Notes: generated by a model from the sequence alone, not told the origin. A stretch of DNA of 64,000 nucleotides from Paraeggerthella hongkongensis (GCF_003726035.1 NZ_QICD01000006.1:48587-112586), one strand, 5' to 3'; counted from the first letter of the stretch, positions 9,110 to 17,826 are shown. A program made the numbers and translations.

Positions 9110-9568
9110 ATGGAAGAGAGGAAGAACGTGTACCTCTCGCTGCACAAGAGCTTCGTGCGCGAGGGAATCGAGTACACCGACCGCGCGACCGGCGAGGCCA
9201 GGACCTTCAACTCGGCGACCCTTCCCAAGGGCACCGTCGTCGACGGCGTGGACGTTGGAGGCTACGAGTTCAGCCCCATGTTCGTGAACGAGAGCCGCTT
9301 CAAGGGGGCCGACTTCCGGGACATACCGCTGCTCGCGAACCGCGAGGTCTGGTTGAGGAAGACGGTGATGGGCCCGGACGGCCAGCCCGAGCTCGACGAG
9401 GGCGGCCGCGCGGTCAAGGACACCGTGAAGGTCATGCCGGCGCAGCTCAAGGAGGCCGTTGACGCAGGGCGCTCGCGCTACCTCGCGGAGCGCGCCGAGC
9501 ACGCCCGCCAGGCGAGCCGCGCCGCCGAGCACGAGGCGCCCCGCGCACAGCGAAGCGTCGAGAGATAG
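9110..9568 (+). CDS. Conserved-looking ICE protein of unknown function
   Basis: The 152-residue soluble protein begins MEERKNVYLSLHKSF and contains a compact beta-rich part (about 1-95: RATGEARTFNSATLPKGTVVDGVDVGGYEFSP...) and a charged helical tail (about 110-152). A GAAAAGGAGG site precedes ATG 9110. It lies between channel and adhesin genes, in one operon with them by spacing. I do not recognise the family. The N-terminal half could be a small OB-like fold, but that is a guess from composition. Confidence 0.7.
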   Translation: MEERKNVYLSLHKSFVREGIEYTDRATGEARTFNSATLPKGTVVDGVDVGGYEFSPMFVNESRFKGADFRDIPLLANREVWLRKTVMGPDGQPELDEGGRAVKDTVKVMPAQLKEAVDAGRSRYLAERAEHARQASRAAEHEAPRAQRSVER

Positions 9569-9580
9569 GGAGGCGGAAAG

Positions 9581-12310
9581 ATGAACGCAGCGAAATACTG
9601 CACCCTGCAGGAAAGGCTCCTCCGATGCGCCATGGCGCTCATCCTGGCGGCGGGGGCGCTGCTCGCCTCCGTGGCGGCCTCGCCTGCCTACGCCGCGCCG
9701 AGCACGGTCGACGTATCCATAGGCGGCAAGATCCCATACGGCGGCTTCGCCACCACGTGGATGAGCGCCGACGGCAATATCGCCTACTGCGCCGAGCCCT
9801 CGTCCCCGACGCCCGCGCCGGGCTCCTACTCGACGAGCCCCGTGCCGAGCGGTGACGTGACGGCGGCGATCTGGTACTCGTTCGGCTCTCCCGGCTTCGA
9901 CGCGTCGATGTTCCCGGGCAGCTGGTACGACGGCGGCGGCTGGGACGACGCCAAGTACGCCGCGGCGAGCCACGTGCTGATCGCCTACGCCTACTCGGGG
10001 TCCGAGTCGGCCGCAACGCACGGCACGAGCGCCGAGTTCGCCTCCTGGGCGAAATCCGAGCTGATCGGCGGGACCTACTCCCGGATGAAGGCGGGCGCCG
10101 GCAAGGTATCCGCCGGGTTCGAGGCGTTCTGCGTCAGGACCGGCGGCGGCTCCCAGACGCTCGTGAGCTTCAGCTGGTCCACGGGCGGAGTCAAGGTCGC
10201 CAAAACGGACTCCGAGGCGGGCGCCGAGCCCCAGGGCGACGCCTCCCTCGACGGCGCGAGCTTCTCCGTCGTGAACGAGAGCGGCCGCTACGTGCTGGTC
10301 GGAGGCAAGTACTACGCCGACGGCGAGGTCTGCGCCACAATCAAGACCGCGCCCGAGAACGGGTCGCACGTCGCCGCTACCGGCGCCGACGCCCTGCCCG
10401 CGGGCAGCTACCGCATCGTCGAATCCGGCGCGCCCGAGGGCTACGGCGCAAGCGACTCCTCCGTCGCGTTCACCGTGAAGGCCGGCGAGGTGGCCGACCT
10501 CACGGGCGATCCCGTGACCGACGAGGTCTTCCGCGGCGGCGTGCAGGTGACCAAGTCCGACAAGGAGCTGCAGGCGTCCGAGGCGCTCGCGGGCAACGGC
10601 CACAAGGAGGCGCCTGGCGAGCACCCCGGCCTCGACGGGATCGAGCTCACCGTCACGAACCGCTCGGCGCACAAGGTCCTCGTTGACGGCGAGTGGCGCG
10701 AGCCGGGCGAAGCCGTGGCCACGCTGACCACCGCATGGAACGACGAGGCCGGCGCCTACACCGCCCAGACCGCGGCCGACGCCCTGCCGTACGGGACCTA
10801 CGACGTGCGGGAGACGGCGACCAACGGGAGCTACCTGCTGACCGACGGCGAGCCCCGCACCTTCGAGGTCCGCGCCGGCGGCGAGATCGTGAGCGCCTCC
10901 GCGGACGGCGCCGCGCTCGAGTTCCGCGACCAGGTGGTGCGCAACGACCTCGAGGTCTCCAAGAAGAGCGAGGCCGACAACGCCGGCCTCATGGTCCCGT
11001 TCGCCATCGAGAACGCGGCCACCGGCGAGACGCACGTGCTGGTGACGGACCGCAACGGCGACGCGTCGACCGCGAGCAGCTGGAACAGGCACTCAAGCGG
11101 CACCAACTCCAACGACGCGCTGCTCGGCCACGAGGGCCCGATCGGGGCCGCCGACATGGACCCGAAGGCCGGCATCTGGTTCTCGCTCGGCGAGGACGGC
11201 TCCTCGGCGCCGGTCGACGACTCGCTGGCGGCCCTGCCGTACGGCGCCTACACCATGACCGAGCTGCGCTGCGATGCCAACGAGGGCCTCGAGCTCATCA
11301 CGAGGAGCTTCTGGATCGAGCGCGACTCGACGGTGGCCAAGGCCGTGTGGATGGGCCTCGACGACCAGGAGGGCCCGCGCATCTCCACCACAGCAAAGGA
11401 CGGGGCGGACGGCGACAAGGACGTCTCGGCCGACGCCGAGGCCAAGGTCGTCGACGCGGTGGCCTACGAGGGGCTGAAGGCCGGCGAGGTATACGAGCTC
11501 TCGGCAGCCCTCGTCGACAAGGCGACCGGCGAGCCCGTGGCCGACGCCTCGGGCAAGCCCGTGGAGGCCAAGACCGGGTTCGCGCCCGCGCTCTCGACGG
11601 GCAGCCAGGACGTAGAGATTTCCTTCGACGCGAGCCTGCTCGGCGGCCGCGACCTGGTCGTGTTCGAGAGCCTGCGCAAGGACGGAGCCGAGGTGGCGTC
11701 GCACGCGGACCTCTCCGACGAGGGCCAGACTGTCCACGTCGCCGTCGAGGTGGACACCCAGGCGGCTGACGCCGCCGACGGCGACCAGGTCATCGAGGCC
11801 GGCAAGGCCAAGGTCGTCGACACGGTGGCCTACAAGGGCCTCGTCCCCGGCGAGACCTACATCGCCGTTGGCACGCTCATGGACAAGCGCACCGGAGAGC
11901 CGTTCCTCGACAAGGACGGCAACGAGGTGACTGCGCGCACGCCCTTCGAGCCCGAGGCGCCCTCCGGCACCGTCGAGGTGACATTCGAGTTCGACACCGA
12001 GGGCCTGGCCGAGGGAGACGAGCTCGTCGTCTTCGAGAAGGTCCTGGACTCCGCCGGCAACGTCGTTGCGGCGCACGAGGACATCGACTCCGCCGAGCAG
12101 AGCGTCGTCGTGGACAACCCCGACACGCCCGAGGTCCCCGAGGAGCCCTACGCCAAGACCGGGGCCGACGCTCCCGACGGAACCGGCTACGCCGTGGCCG
12201 CAGGCATCGCTCTGGCAGCTGCGGCGGGCGCGGGCGGAGCGCTCGCGTACCGCAAGCGCAAGGCAGTCGCCGCGAGCAAGGGAGAGGCGGCAGAAGAGCC
12301 GGAAGAATAA
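9581..12310 (+). CDS. Wall-anchored adhesin with Cna_B-type and VaFE repeats
   Basis: The 909-residue surface protein has a signal peptide to about residue 39 (AYA-A). An N-terminal thioester-like head follows (Cys70 in YCAEPS, an AAIWY motif near 95, FCVRTGGGSQ near 190). Three Cna_B/SpaA-like domains come next (about 205-310, 322-435, 455-585), each with an LPxGxYxxxE-type strand such as ALPAGSYRIVES. Two VaFE repeats (about 610-725 and 735-850) have the hallmark KVVDxVAYxGLxxGExY and MDKxTGEP. The end is a sortase-type signal YAKTG (857-861), a membrane helix and an RKRK tail. The neighbouring class B sortase probably anchors it. It may help donor cells attach to recipients or to the host. 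Confidence 0.93.
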   Translation: MNAAKYCTLQERLLRCAMALILAAGALLASVAASPAYAAPSTVDVSIGGKIPYGGFATTWMSADGNIAYCAEPSSPTPAPGSYSTSPVPSGDVTAAIWYSFGSPGFDASMFPGSWYDGGGWDDAKYAAASHVLIAYAYSGSESAATHGTSAEFASWAKSELIGGTYSRMKAGAGKVSAGFEAFCVRTGGGSQTLVSFSWSTGGVKVAKTDSEAGAEPQGDASLDGASFSVVNESGRYVLVGGKYYADGEVCATIKTAPENGSHVAATGADALPAGSYRIVESGAPEGYGASDSSVAFTVKAGEVADLTGDPVTDEVFRGGVQVTKSDKELQASEALAGNGHKEAPGEHPGLDGIELTVTNRSAHKVLVDGEWREPGEAVATLTTAWNDEAGAYTAQTAADALPYGTYDVRETATNGSYLLTDGEPRTFEVRAGGEIVSASADGAALEFRDQVVRNDLEVSKKSEADNAGLMVPFAIENAATGETHVLVTDRNGDASTASSWNRHSSGTNSNDALLGHEGPIGAADMDPKAGIWFSLGEDGSSAPVDDSLAALPYGAYTMTELRCDANEGLELITRSFWIERDSTVAKAVWMGLDDQEGPRISTTAKDGADGDKDVSADAEAKVVDAVAYEGLKAGEVYELSAALVDKATGEPVADASGKPVEAKTGFAPALSTGSQDVEISFDASLLGGRDLVVFESLRKDGAEVASHADLSDEGQTVHVAVEVDTQAADAADGDQVIEAGKAKVVDTVAYKGLVPGETYIAVGTLMDKRTGEPFLDKDGNEVTARTPFEPEAPSGTVEVTFEFDTEGLAEGDELVVFEKVLDSAGNVVAAHEDIDSAEQSVVVDNPDTPEVPEEPYAKTGADAPDGTGYAVAAGIALAAAAGAGGALAYRKRKAVAASKGEAAEEPEE

Positions 12311-12333
12311 CGGCGCTGCATCGATACCAACCT

Positions 12334-12363
12334 GGAGGCCCTGGGCGCTCGCCCGGGGCCTCC
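12334..12363 (+). terminator. Strong hairpin between adhesin and sortase genes
   Basis: An 8-bp stem GGAGGCCC/GGGCCTCC encloses a second GGGC/GCCC pairing. There is no T-tract, so it may act as an RNA processing or attenuation point that lowers sortase expression relative to the adhesin and not as a full terminator. Confidence 0.5.
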
Positions 12364-12382
12364 CCTGCGAACGGGGGAGGAC

Positions 12383-13114
12383 ATGAGCAAGGGAAAAGCT
12401 GGCACGGCGCTCGCCGTCGCAGTGGCGTTGCTGGCGCTGGCGGCGCTTGCCGTCCTGCCGCAGCCCGAGAGGAACCCGTACGGGGTGCGCGAGGTGCCCG
12501 CTGCGGAAAAGGACGAGGCGATGGGGGCGCAAGAGGCGGGAGGCGGCATCGACTGGGACGCCCTTCCCGCCTCCGTCGTCGCATGGGTGCGCGTGCCGGG
12601 CACGACCGTCGACTACCCGATCGTCCAGGGCCGGCCGGAATCGCCTGACTTCTACCTCACGCACGATGCCAACGGCGAGCGCTCCGCATGGGGCGCTCCC
12701 TACATCGACGCAGGCTGCGCGCAGGGAGCCGAAAGCCCGCTCGTCATCGTGTACGGGCACCACATGTCCGACGGCACCATGTTCGCGCCGCTCGCGCAGT
12801 ACTCTTCGCGCGGTTTCGCCGAGGGGCACCGCACCATCCGGGTCTACACCCGCGAGAAGGAGATCGAGCTCGAGGTCTTCGCGGCTGACGTGGTCGACGC
12901 GAGCTCGGAGGGCAAGCAGACCGACTTCGCCGACGCGGCGGCTCTCGACGCCTACCTCGGGGACAAATTGTCCCGGTGCGAGGTCGTCCTGGAAGAGCTT
13001 TCGGACGTCGCGCAGGCCTGGGCCTTCGTGACGTGCAGCTACCAGACGAGCAACTCGCGCACCGTCGTCTACGCGAAGGAGGTGGAAGGATGGGATTCGC
13101 GCCCTTCGGAATAG
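12383..13114 (+). CDS. Class B sortase
   Basis: The product has 243 residues. An N-terminal membrane helix (about 7-27) is followed by a sortase domain: VAWVRVPGTTVDYPIVQG at the domain start, catalytic His126 in YGHHM, Cys218 in VTCSYQ and Arg226 in SNSRTVVYA. The arrangement and the GHxM and TCSY contexts are those of class B sortases. GAACGGGGGAGGAC precedes ATG 12383. The only sorting-signal protein seen in the window is the adhesin just upstream, so that is the likely substrate. The enzyme works on the outer face of the membrane. Confidence 0.93.
   Translation: MSKGKAGTALAVAVALLALAALAVLPQPERNPYGVREVPAAEKDEAMGAQEAGGGIDWDALPASVVAWVRVPGTTVDYPIVQGRPESPDFYLTHDANGERSAWGAPYIDAGCAQGAESPLVIVYGHHMSDGTMFAPLAQYSSRGFAEGHRTIRVYTREKEIELEVFAADVVDASSEGKQTDFADAAALDAYLGDKLSRCEVVLEELSDVAQAWAFVTCSYQTSNSRTVVYAKEVEGWDSRPSE
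12960..12974. repeat. GGGACAAATTGTCCC inverted repeat, copy 3 (inside the sortase gene)
   Basis: Third identical copy, with the same extra 5' G as copy 2, again reading GDKLS in the host gene. Confidence 0.9.
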
Positions 13115-13185
13115 GGCTCCTCATGGGGCTCCTCACGCTCACGGCCTACGCCTGCTGCGCGGCCGGCGACGACGACCGGGACTAG
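13090..13185 (+). CDS. 31-residue membrane protein, DUF3789-like
   Basis: The short gene starts inside the sortase 3' end (25-base overlap) with GGAGGTGGAAGG just before ATG 13090. The product is one hydrophobic helix (GIGLLMGLLTLTAYACCAAG) and a DDDRD tail. Tiny DUF3789 proteins with the same helix-plus-acidic-tail form occur in Tn1549-type elements. The match is from memory of that pattern, not a search. Confidence 0.6.
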   Translation: MGFAPFGIGLLMGLLTLTAYACCAAGDDDRD

Positions 13186-13222
13186 GAGCAGAAAACCGAA
13201 ATCGCAACCAAGCAGGACGATC

Positions 13223-13256
13223 AAGCCCCTCGCTCCGATGACCGGACGAGGGGCTT
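13223..13256 (+). terminator. Terminator hairpin at the end of the transfer operon
   Basis: A perfect 10-bp stem AAGCCCCTCG/CGAGGGGCTT with a 14-base loop, 38 bases after the last small gene. The T-tract is short (two T), but the position fits the end of the long + strand conjugation operon. Confidence 0.7.
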
Positions 13257-13364
13257 GCGCATGGTGGGATAATGAAGAGCACGAGAGACGCGTCGCGTGT
13301 GCTGGGTTGCATCGGTTGCGCATGGGCGCCTTACGCAAGATTCGTTTTCGTCAGGAGATACAGA

Positions 13365-15302
13365 ATGGCGCTCAAATTCGATCTCGGGGAAGCCCTGTCC
13401 CAAGCCGCCCACGCCGCAGGAGAGATGGCAAAAGGAGCATCGGCGACCGTCGAGTCCGCCGCCAAAGGCGTCGCGAATGCGGCCGAGGGCGCGGGGAACG
13501 CCATCGTCGATACGGCCGCCTCGGCATCCGAAGCCGTCGGAAGCGCCATGTGCTCGGCTGCGGAAGGCGTGTCGAGCGCCGGCGAGCAGATCGCGTCGTC
13601 CGATGCGGGCAAGGCGATCTCAGGGGCTGCGAACGCGGTGGGCGGAATCGCCGTCGGCGCCGCAATGGGTTTAGCCCAGGGGGCGTCGTCCCTCGCGTCC
13701 GGCGCGGCGTCGACCGTCGAGGGCGGCATCAACGCCATCAAGGAGAACTCGTTCTCCGCGCGCCTCCGCAAGGCGCGCATCAAGGGCTTCCGTGACGGCA
13801 TCAAGCAGGGTGCCTACCTTGCGGGCGAGAAGCGGCACAACTTCATCTACGCCTACGTGGCGACGCTTTGCTTCCTGATGCGCTGCGACGGCGATTTCTC
13901 CCAAGAGGAGCGGGGGTGGCTCGAGGACGGCCTCGACTACCTCAAGCTGGACGGCGGCCTTCCGGACGACGTGAAGGCGAAGGTGCAGGCAATCGCGGAC
14001 GACGAGGGCTTGTCCTTCGACCGGGTCAAGGACTGCCTGGACAACGTGAGCATCGTGTCGCTGGGCTCCATCGCCGAGCAACTGCAGGTCGCCGCGGCCT
14101 CGGACGGTCAGGTGACGGAGGAAGAGGAGCACGCCTGCAGGCTCTTCGCCGACTACATGGCCGCGAGGGCGGCATGCGTGGCGGTTGACGAGAGCTGGGC
14201 CGAGCAGGCGGTCGAGAAGTCCGTCCGCGAGTACGGCGAAAACCTCGAGCGCATCGACCGCGAGTTCAAGGAGCGGACGAGGCTGCAGGACGCCGACGCG
14301 GCCTTCGTCGTCGCCGCGACCATGCTCCAGGTCGCCCGCGTGCTCGTCATCAACTCCCTGATGGAGGTCGAGCGGGCGGGAGCGGGCAACGCTAAGGAAG
14401 ACGCCCTGCATAGCTTCCAGGACCGCGTTTTCTCCGGCTTCGACGATGGGGGTCCGGCGGAATCGGGCCGCCTGTTCGCCTCCAAAAGCCACATCCTCTC
14501 CTCGCGCGGCGTACCGTACGACGCGACACGCTACGAGGCTGAGAACCTCAAGATATTCAAGGGGGCGAACCACCGGTTCGCGACCCTCGGCCACGATCCG
14601 GTGCTCGGCCTCGTGTTCGGAACCTCAAACATCATGACGAACAGCATCACCTGCGTGAAGGACGCCAACGTCTTCGGAATCGGCGCGCGGATCCCCGCGA
14701 CCTACTCGGTCTCCTACGACGCCTTCGGGAAAAACCCGCTGATCGGGGCTCCCACCGGGACCGTGGAGATGCTGGTCGCGGCGGGAAGGCGCATCGTGAG
14801 CGAGCCGGATGCCGCCGCGGCGGCCCTGATCAAGCAGCTGATCCACATCGGCACGGACCTCTACACGCCGTGCGGGATACAGGTCCCGTTCGCCAACCTC
14901 GTTCTCGACAAGGCGCACACCGAGGCCCTCACCAAATACGTCAGCACCGGCGACGTATTGAAAGTCGGCATGCAGGCGGGCATGACGGTGCTCATCAACT
15001 GGCTGATAGCGGCGCTCCACGGCTGCTCGCTGATATTCAAGGACGACGGGTCGGACTACTGCACCGAGATGTACCAGGCGCGCACCAAGAAGATCATCCT
15101 CATCTCCGACACCATCGCGACCTCGAGCAGCGTCGTGCAGGCATCGATCACGAAGAACCCCAAGTGCCTCGACCTCGGAGGGGCGGCGGTGCTCGTCTAC
15201 CGACTGTTCTCGGATGCCCGCTTCATTGCCAAGCTCAAAGAGGAGTTCCTCCAATCGGAGCTTGACAAGATCTACGACGAGCGAGCCAAGGGGCTACTCT
15301 AG
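13365..15302 (+). CDS. TerB-like protein with long amphipathic Ala-rich N terminus, unknown function
   Basis: The product has 645 residues. ATG 13365 is chosen because AGGAG lies 7 bases upstream; an earlier in-frame ATG lacks one. Residues about 10-120 are an Ala/Gly/Ser-rich series of heptad-like helices (EAVGSAMCSAAEGVSSAGEQI), resembling lipid-associated or apolipoprotein-type repeats. Residues about 160-250 look like a TerB/DjlA-type helical domain (FLMRCDGDFSQEERGWLEDGL, then AASDGQVTEEEEHACRLFADYM), two copies of the acidic DGxxxxEE pattern. The C-terminal half is unrecognised. The gene stands alone between the transfer operon terminator and the convergent relaxase operon, so it is probably cargo. 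A membrane-stress or defence role is possible but unsupported. Confidence 0.75.
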   Translation: MALKFDLGEALSQAAHAAGEMAKGASATVESAAKGVANAAEGAGNAIVDTAASASEAVGSAMCSAAEGVSSAGEQIASSDAGKAISGAANAVGGIAVGAAMGLAQGASSLASGAASTVEGGINAIKENSFSARLRKARIKGFRDGIKQGAYLAGEKRHNFIYAYVATLCFLMRCDGDFSQEERGWLEDGLDYLKLDGGLPDDVKAKVQAIADDEGLSFDRVKDCLDNVSIVSLGSIAEQLQVAAASDGQVTEEEEHACRLFADYMAARAACVAVDESWAEQAVEKSVREYGENLERIDREFKERTRLQDADAAFVVAATMLQVARVLVINSLMEVERAGAGNAKEDALHSFQDRVFSGFDDGGPAESGRLFASKSHILSSRGVPYDATRYEAENLKIFKGANHRFATLGHDPVLGLVFGTSNIMTNSITCVKDANVFGIGARIPATYSVSYDAFGKNPLIGAPTGTVEMLVAAGRRIVSEPDAAAAALIKQLIHIGTDLYTPCGIQVPFANLVLDKAHTEALTKYVSTGDVLKVGMQAGMTVLINWLIAALHGCSLIFKDDGSDYCTEMYQARTKKIILISDTIATSSSVVQASITKNPKCLDLGGAAVLVYRLFSDARFIAKLKEEFLQSELDKIYDERAKGLL

Positions 15303-15321
15303 GCACCAGGCGTCTTCATTC

Positions 15322-15417
15322 TCACATCACCCACTTGAAAACGGCGCGGAACAGCCAGACGAAAAAGCCCAGCGTGACCTTAAGCGCCGCCACGAGGAAC
15401 CTACCAAGCCTCTTCAT
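15322..15417 (-). CDS. 31-residue cationic membrane protein at the end of the relaxase operon
   Basis: The ATG (complement of 15415-15417) overlaps the last codons of the upstream gene by 17 bases, with GGGGTG about 8 bases before it. The product starts MKRLGRFLVAALKV and has one hydrophobic helix flanked by Lys/Arg, ending FKWVM. Too short for homology by eye. The overlap, ribosome site and clean membrane-helix pattern support it as real. Confidence 0.5.
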   Translation of the reverse strand: MKRLGRFLVAALKVTLGFFVWLFRAVFKWVM

Positions 15418-15955
15418 CGACGTCACCCCAATCTTCCTTGACCTTGCGGGCGCCCTCGTCGGCGCCCTCTTCCTTCTCTTGCGCGAGCAGCCTCGCCAGC
15501 TCGTCGGGCACGCCCGGGACCTCCGCCCTCCCCAGCGCGCGTTGCAGGTCCTTTATCTGCGACTTCAGCGGTTTTGAGGGAGGACCCACGTGCTCGCGGT
15601 AGCAAGCGCCGATCGCGGCCGAGTCGCACAGGAATCCCCGCACCCGGGCGAACGCCTCGTCGCCGTCGATCAGGACGCGGCGGGCATGCCCGAGCTCCGC
15701 CTCCGAGGCCAGCATGAAGCGCCACCCGCGCGATCTGCGCGCCACAGGGATGCCGTCCGCGGGCGCGTCGGCGCGCCAGTCGTCGCGCACCTGGTGCCAG
15801 TTAGCCGTGAGCCAGAGCCCCTTCTCGGGCTCCTCGCGCATCTCGAGCTCAAACTCCGTGAGCATGTTCGCGCCGGAGAACGGCGACCCCTCCGTAAACG
15901 AGAGCGTGTCGAACAGCGTCGTCCTGCCGCCCTCGTACTCTATCCTCACCATCAT
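15401..15955 (-). CDS. Relaxase-operon protein of unknown function
   Basis: The 184-residue soluble protein starts MMVRIEYEGG. The ATGATG start overlaps the relaxase stop by 4 bases, with GGGAGAGGGG upstream. The N-terminal 110 residues look beta-rich (TTLFDTLSFTEGSPF, LTANWHQVRDDW). The C terminus (about 130-184) is a charged helix ending EDWGDVDEEAW. Coupling to the relaxase suggests a relaxosome or transfer accessory role. I do not recognise the family. Confidence 0.75.
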   Translation of the reverse strand: MMVRIEYEGGRTTLFDTLSFTEGSPFSGANMLTEFELEMREEPEKGLWLTANWHQVRDDWRADAPADGIPVARRSRGWRFMLASEAELGHARRVLIDGDEAFARVRGFLCDSAAIGACYREHVGPPSKPLKSQIKDLQRALGRAEVPGVPDELARLLAQEKEEGADEGARKVKEDWGDVDEEAW

Positions 15956-17223
15956 CTCCGGCCCCTCTCCCTGCGCTGGTCCTGCTGGGCCCGCTGCCGC
16001 TCGGCGACGAGGATTCGCTGCCGCTCGTCCTCGCGACGGCCGTCGCGCGAGCTTCCTTCGACCGCACCGCGCCCGCGATCGTCCCCGTAGCGGGTCTTGA
16101 GCGGCATGAGCCCGTTCTCCGCCATGTAGGCGCGCGCGGCGGCGAGGCGGCGGTACCCCTCGCCGCCCGCCTGGCCGCGCCGCTCCAGCGTCCTCATCCT
16201 GAGCCCGAACTCCTCGATGGACTCGACGTCGAACTTCGCGCAGGTCTCGAGCGCCGAGGAGAGCCTGCTCAGCTCTGAGAGGTCGTTGAGCTCGAGGGCG
16301 CGCTCGGCGACCTCGCGGATGCGCGCGGCGCTCGCGTCCGTGGGGCGGTAGGTGCCCTCGCGCTCGAAGCGGCGGCGGAGCATCTCCTTTCCGTAGACGA
16401 ACCCCAGGCGCTCGCCGCTGACCTTCTTGGACGGCTCCTCTGCCAGGCTGAACACCCAGTCGTCCCGTCGCGCCTTGGCCGAGTTGTCGGCGACGTGCAC
16501 GCCCAGGGCGTCGAGGATGCCGAGGAACTCCGCCTCGTCGCGCGCCGTGGTCTTGGCGAGCGCGACGCGGGCGCGGATGTCGCCGACCCACGAGTAGCCG
16601 CCAGAGCGCATGATCTCCTTCTCGGCACGGCCCAGGTAGACGCTCCTGCGGCTCCTGGGTCCGCCCGCGCCGGCGCGCCCTCGCGCCTTCGCCGGCGATT
16701 CTGGCGCCCTGTCGTTGGAGAGCCCGGACAGCCCGCGCTCGCGGGCCATGTCCTGCAGGTCGCGGTTGAGGTCCTCGGGGTGCTGGGTCTGCATGCGGTA
16801 GCCGGTGCGGAGGTTCGCGTTGTTCACAACGATGTGCGCGTGAGGTATGCCGCGGGCGTTGTCGTCGTGGTAAACGATGGCGATCTCGTGGTCGCCGAAG
16901 TGCTTGAGCGCCCACGAGCACGCGAGCTCGCGCAGCGCCGCCAGGTCGATGTCGTCGCCGGGGTCCGGCGAGAGCACGAAGTGCTTGAACGTGCGCGCGG
17001 GCTTTCCCCTCCAGGGTGCATCCGTGCCGAAGGCGGCGCGAGTGGCGTCCATCTCGGCGTCCCAGGCGCATGCCTCCTTGGCGCCTTCTCCCAGCGCGTC
17101 GGCGTCGCGCTCGTCGTAGCTCAGGTTGAACAGGTCTCGCGCGAGGGCGCGGCCTCCCTTCTCGAGGTAGCGGCGGATGCCTCCGGTCGAGCCGTGGCCG
17201 CTTATCGGCTTCAGGATCGGCAT
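15952..17223 (-). CDS. Relaxase (MobA/VirD2-type)
   Basis: The 423-residue protein nicks the ICE at oriT and pilots the strand to the recipient. The relaxase domain covers about residues 1-160. The metal-binding histidines lie in PHAHIVVN (His128 and His130), preceded by HFVLSPDPGDD and followed by NNANLRTGYRM. Catalytic Tyr candidates are near the N terminus (RYLEKGGR, Tyr19). The C-terminal half is charged and helical. The start ATG (complement of 17221-17223) overlaps the mobC-like stop by 13 bases. It faces the opposite way from the transfer operon. Confidence 0.92.
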   Translation of the reverse strand: MPILKPISGHGSTGGIRRYLEKGGRALARDLFNLSYDERDADALGEGAKEACAWDAEMDATRAAFGTDAPWRGKPARTFKHFVLSPDPGDDIDLAALRELACSWALKHFGDHEIAIVYHDDNARGIPHAHIVVNNANLRTGYRMQTQHPEDLNRDLQDMARERGLSGLSNDRAPESPAKARGRAGAGGPRSRRSVYLGRAEKEIMRSGGYSWVGDIRARVALAKTTARDEAEFLGILDALGVHVADNSAKARRDDWVFSLAEEPSKKVSGERLGFVYGKEMLRRRFEREGTYRPTDASAARIREVAERALELNDLSELSRLSSALETCAKFDVESIEEFGLRMRTLERRGQAGGEGYRRLAAARAYMAENGLMPLKTRYGDDRGRGAVEGSSRDGRREDERQRILVAERQRAQQDQRRERGRR

Positions 17224-17657
17224 GGCGAGCCCTTCACGAGCGAGTCGGCGCCGATGCGACCGAGCTCCGCCGCCATCTCGCGGGCAGCGATGTTCACGTC
17301 GGCGAGCTCCCGCTCGATCGTCGGGATGCTCTCCGCCACGAGGTCCCGGTCGACGTGTCCGTGGCGGGCGTGGAAGTTGATGAGGTTCATCGCGTGCACC
17401 GCCTGGTTGTAGTGGTAGCCCCACTTCGTGAGCTCCCGGGACATCGCCCACAGGGCCCTGCGGTCCACGAGTATGCGGTGCTCGTCTCCCGCGTTGGCCT
17501 CGGTCGACAGCGGTATGCGCACGAGGTAGCGCAGGTACTCCGACTTGCTGAGGCCGGCGCGCTCGCACCGCTCGCAGAGCGCGTCGTAGTCGCTTCCCTC
17601 CATGCGGAACGTGACGCGGCGCTCCTTGCCCCCGGCGCCGCCGGTGCTCTCTTCCAT
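17211..17657 (-). CDS. MobC-like relaxosome accessory protein
   Basis: The product has 148 residues from ATG at 17657 (GAGGAAAGGAA upstream). The N-terminal part (about 12-50, KERRVTFRMEGSDYDALCERCERAGLSKSEYLRYLVR) is a ribbon-helix-helix domain of the MobC type. The rest is helical (WGYHYNQAVHAMNLINF, the conserved MobC N-x-NQ-like stretch, then REMAAELGRIG). MobC proteins bind oriT and open the DNA for the relaxase encoded next. It lies just downstream of the candidate oriT. Confidence 0.88.
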   Translation of the reverse strand: MEESTGGAGGKERRVTFRMEGSDYDALCERCERAGLSKSEYLRYLVRIPLSTEANAGDEHRILVDRRALWAMSRELTKWGYHYNQAVHAMNLINFHARHGHVDRDLVAESIPTIERELADVNIAAREMAAELGRIGADSLVKGSPCRS

Positions 17658-17710
17658 TGCGGATTCCTTTCCTCGGGCCCGCCGCACGGCGGGCGCGTCT
17701 CTCTAGGGGC

Positions 17711-17726
17711 GCGGGGGATCCCCCGC
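17711..17726. repeat. 16-bp perfect palindrome in the oriT region
   Basis: GCGGGGGATCCCCCGC is fully self-complementary. It sits in the noncoding stretch upstream of mobC, 54 bases before its start, and may be a binding site or the terminator of leftward transcription. Confidence 0.7.
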
Positions 17727-17826
17727 AGGCGGCGGCCCGGCTCGGGCGCCGTCTCTGGGACCGGGCCTCGCGAAAGCGGGCTCCCAAACGGCCCGCGGCA
17801 TGACGGGTCCGAGGCCGCCCGGTCCC

